Source: Verrucomicrobia bacterium 12-59-8
GTDB lineage: Bacteria; Verrucomicrobiota; Verrucomicrobiae; Verrucomicrobiales; Verrucomicrobiaceae
DNA length: 17,437 nucleotides
Direction: 5' to 3'
Assembly (NCBI GenBank): GCA_002279765.1
Contig: NCCR01000199.1
Location: 1 to 17,437, forward strand
The notes below the pieces were generated by a model. That model had not been told where the DNA came from. It saw only the letters and a program-made list of their open reading frames with translations, and searched no databases. Below, piece after piece: positions 16,046 through 17,437 of the stretch (positions are counted from its first letter, which is position 1; each line of letters begins with the position of its first letter). Position numbers and translations under genes: made by a program.

Positions 16046-17245
16046 ATGAAACCAACTTCGCTGCTTTGCGCTCTCGCTTTTTCCACGGCACTCCCCTTCT
16101 CACACGCGGCTGATGACGACGGCTTTGTGCCGATGTTCAATGGCAAGGATCTGAGCGGGTGGGTGAATGCGAACTGTGCGCCGGAGACGTGGAGCATCAA
16201 GGAGGGTGTGGTGAGTTGCACGGGTGTCCCGACTGGAGCGATGCGCACGGAGAAGCAGTATGAGAATTTTGTCATGGAGTGCGAGTGGCGGCACCTGACG
16301 AGCGGGGGGAACTCCGGGGTCTTCGTCTGGGGCAGCCCCATCTCTGCGCCGGGCGTGCCGTTTCTGCGTGGGATCGAGGTGCAGGTGCTGGACCAGGGCT
16401 ACATGAAGCATGCGGACCCGACGAAGCCGCGCTGGTTCACGACGCATGGTGATGTCTTTCCCATCCACGGTGCGACGATGGAACCGCATGGTGAGCACAG
16501 CGGCCAGCGCAGCTTTCCCAGCGAGGAGCGCAGCAAGCCTTCGCCGGAATGGAACCACTACCGCATCACCGGCAACAATGGGACGCTCACATTGGCGGTG
16601 AATGGCAAGGTGGTGAGCGGCGGTGACAATTGCTTCTGGCGCAAAGGGTATCTGGCGCTGGAGTCCGAAGGTGCGCCGGTGGAGTTCCGCAATGTGCGCA
16701 TCAAGGAACTGCCATCCACGGGTGCGGCTGAGGCTGACTCCGCGCCGCTGGATCAAGGCTGGAAGCATCTGTACAATGGTCTTGATCTGCGTGGCTGGAA
16801 AGTGGCTGCGGGAGCTGAAGCGCGATGGAAGCCTTCGAACTGGAATCTGAAGCTCGAAGCTGCGGGCGGCCAGGAAGGCACGCCGCTGTGGAGCGAGGCT
16901 GAAGTGGCCGATGGTGAGTTCATTGCGGATTTTCAGCTGCCGAAGGGTGCCGATCTGAATGCACCCTGTACAGGATTTTGCGTGCGTGGTCAGGCGAGTC
17001 CGGCGGTGCTCATCGGTAGTGGTAAGGCTCCTATCGTTTTTGGTCCTGATAAGGTGAAGCCCGGCAAGTGGTATCGCCTGCGACTCAAGCTCGATGGCAC
17101 GAAAGCCACGGCCACGCTGACGGAAACGCAGGAGGCGAATCCGCAAGTGATGGAGGCGACGCTGGAGGGGGCAGAGAAAGGGGCGGTGGGTGTGGCGGAT
17201 TTTGGGACGCCGGTGACGTTCGCGAATTTCTTTGTGAGGGGGTAG
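16046..17245 (+). CDS. Secreted protein with two DUF1080 (3-keto-disaccharide hydrolase-like) domains
   Basis: From the ATG at 16046 the protein has 399 residues and a Sec signal peptide (MKPTSLLCALAFSTALPFSHA, cleaved near Ala21). The first DUF1080 domain (about 24-228) has FVPMFNGKDLSGWV, SGGNSGVFVWG and a GIEVQVLDQGYM segment, then a Trp/His-rich loop and YLALESEGAPVEFRNVRIKEL. The second, shorter and more divergent domain (about 238-399) starts WKHLYNGLDLRGWK and ends VTFANFFVRG. DUF1080 has a concanavalin-like beta-sandwich fold; some members hydrolyse 3-keto-glycosides, so a role in sugar or glycan degradation in the periplasm is plausible. The second copy lacks the long loop and may be a binding domain. 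The frame extends back to 16007, but those residues do not form a signal peptide. It follows the DUF1501 gene by 292 bases. Confidence 0.92.
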   Translation: MKPTSLLCALAFSTALPFSHAADDDGFVPMFNGKDLSGWVNANCAPETWSIKEGVVSCTGVPTGAMRTEKQYENFVMECEWRHLTSGGNSGVFVWGSPISAPGVPFLRGIEVQVLDQGYMKHADPTKPRWFTTHGDVFPIHGATMEPHGEHSGQRSFPSEERSKPSPEWNHYRITGNNGTLTLAVNGKVVSGGDNCFWRKGYLALESEGAPVEFRNVRIKELPSTGAAEADSAPLDQGWKHLYNGLDLRGWKVAAGAEARWKPSNWNLKLEAAGGQEGTPLWSEAEVADGEFIADFQLPKGADLNAPCTGFCVRGQASPAVLIGSGKAPIVFGPDKVKPGKWYRLRLKLDGTKATATLTETQEANPQVMEATLEGAEKGAVGVADFGTPVTFANFFVRG

Positions 17246-17261
17246 CGAAGCCTCCCAATTA

Positions 17262-17283
17262 CGATGGACAGTCGTGTCCGTCG
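17262..17283 (+). repeat. REP-like hairpin, copy 1
   Basis: CGATGGACA (17262-17270), loop GTCG, then TGTCCGTCG (17275-17283) form a nine-pair stem with one T-G wobble. It lies 17 bases after the DUF1080 stop and could also act in transcript-end stability. A related element in the opposite orientation is at 17409-17430. Confidence 0.65.
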
Positions 17284-17408
17284 ATTAGCGCGCGCGAATG
17301 CAGCGCGGAGTGCGCGGGCTGGTATGTCGTACGGGCAGCGGAGGAATGGGGCTGCTGAAGACGGGTTTGAGGAAGAGAGGGAGTGAGTGTGTTGGCGGTG
17401 CCGCTGGT
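17284..17408. other. Non-coding stretch between two REP-like hairpins
   Basis: I see no gene with family support here. The open frame from 17068 to 17358 is an alternative reading through the DUF1080 gene. The stretch is GC-rich and contains an AAGACGGGTTTGAGGAAGAG purine tract. It is probably the spacer of a paired repeat. Confidence 0.4.
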
Positions 17409-17430
17409 CGACGGGCAGGAGTGCCCATCG
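17409..17430 (-). repeat. REP-like hairpin, copy 2 (inverted orientation)
   Basis: On the plus strand CGACGGGCA (17409-17417), loop GGAG, then TGCCCATCG (17422-17430). Its reverse complement reads CGATGGGCA, CTCC, TGCCCGTCG, which matches copy 1 including the T-G wobble position, with one A-T pair replaced by G-C. The window ends 7 bases later. Confidence 0.65.
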
Positions 17431-17437
17431 TACTTCT

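Noticed and set aside
16100..17146. 348-residue minus-strand open frame
   Set aside because: It is the antisense of the DUF1080 gene, very Arg/His-rich, with no recognisable family.

Overview
The window most likely comes from the chromosome of a GC-rich Verrucomicrobiota bacterium. A Planctomycetota relative is the main alternative. The basis is the family mix: a DUF1800/DUF1501 pair, a giant secreted LamG-PSCyt1-DUF1549-DUF1553 protein, a second Tat-type DUF1501 protein and a two-domain DUF1080 protein. These families are abundant in that superphylum and scarce elsewhere. The genus cannot be named from the sequence alone.

Layout. Positions 1-2810 hold the C-terminal part of a DUF1800 gene followed by its usual DUF1501 partner. 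Positions 2904-6514 hold the large cytochrome-type DUF1549/DUF1553 gene, which carries a frameshift 25 codons before its natural end. An AT-richer gene of unknown function follows (6545-7249). Next, on the minus strand, is a LytS/LytTR-type two-component pair (9169-7302). A tripartite efflux operon diverges from it (9366-13901): NodT/TolC-type outer membrane lipoprotein, MacA-type adaptor lipoprotein, MacB/LolD-type ATPase and MacB-type permease. The kinase pair probably controls the exporter.

Positions 13902-14487 are a scrap zone. It contains an isolated 16-codon C-terminal tail of a DUF1553 gene, a truncated antitoxin-like start and a ParE/RelE-like toxin. A second DUF1501 gene (14488-15753), a repeat-rich gap and a DUF1080 protein (16046-17245) follow. 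The window ends with two oppositely oriented REP-like hairpins.

The most interesting signal is the DUF1553 tail. The last 35 bases of the frameshifted DUF1553 gene recur 34/35 identical at 13949-13983, just upstream of the DUF1501 gene that would normally follow a DUF1553 gene. This fits a DUF1553-DUF1501-DUF1080 locus split by about 7.5 kb carrying the two-component and efflux genes, or a lost second DUF1553 paralogue. In both copies the TTGA formed by the last codon base and the stop codon starts a plausible -35 box, with a -10 box 16-17 bases on and an ATG 6 bases after that. The conserved gene end may therefore double as a promoter for a leaderless transcript. No transposase, integrase, tRNA, rRNA or CRISPR array was seen.
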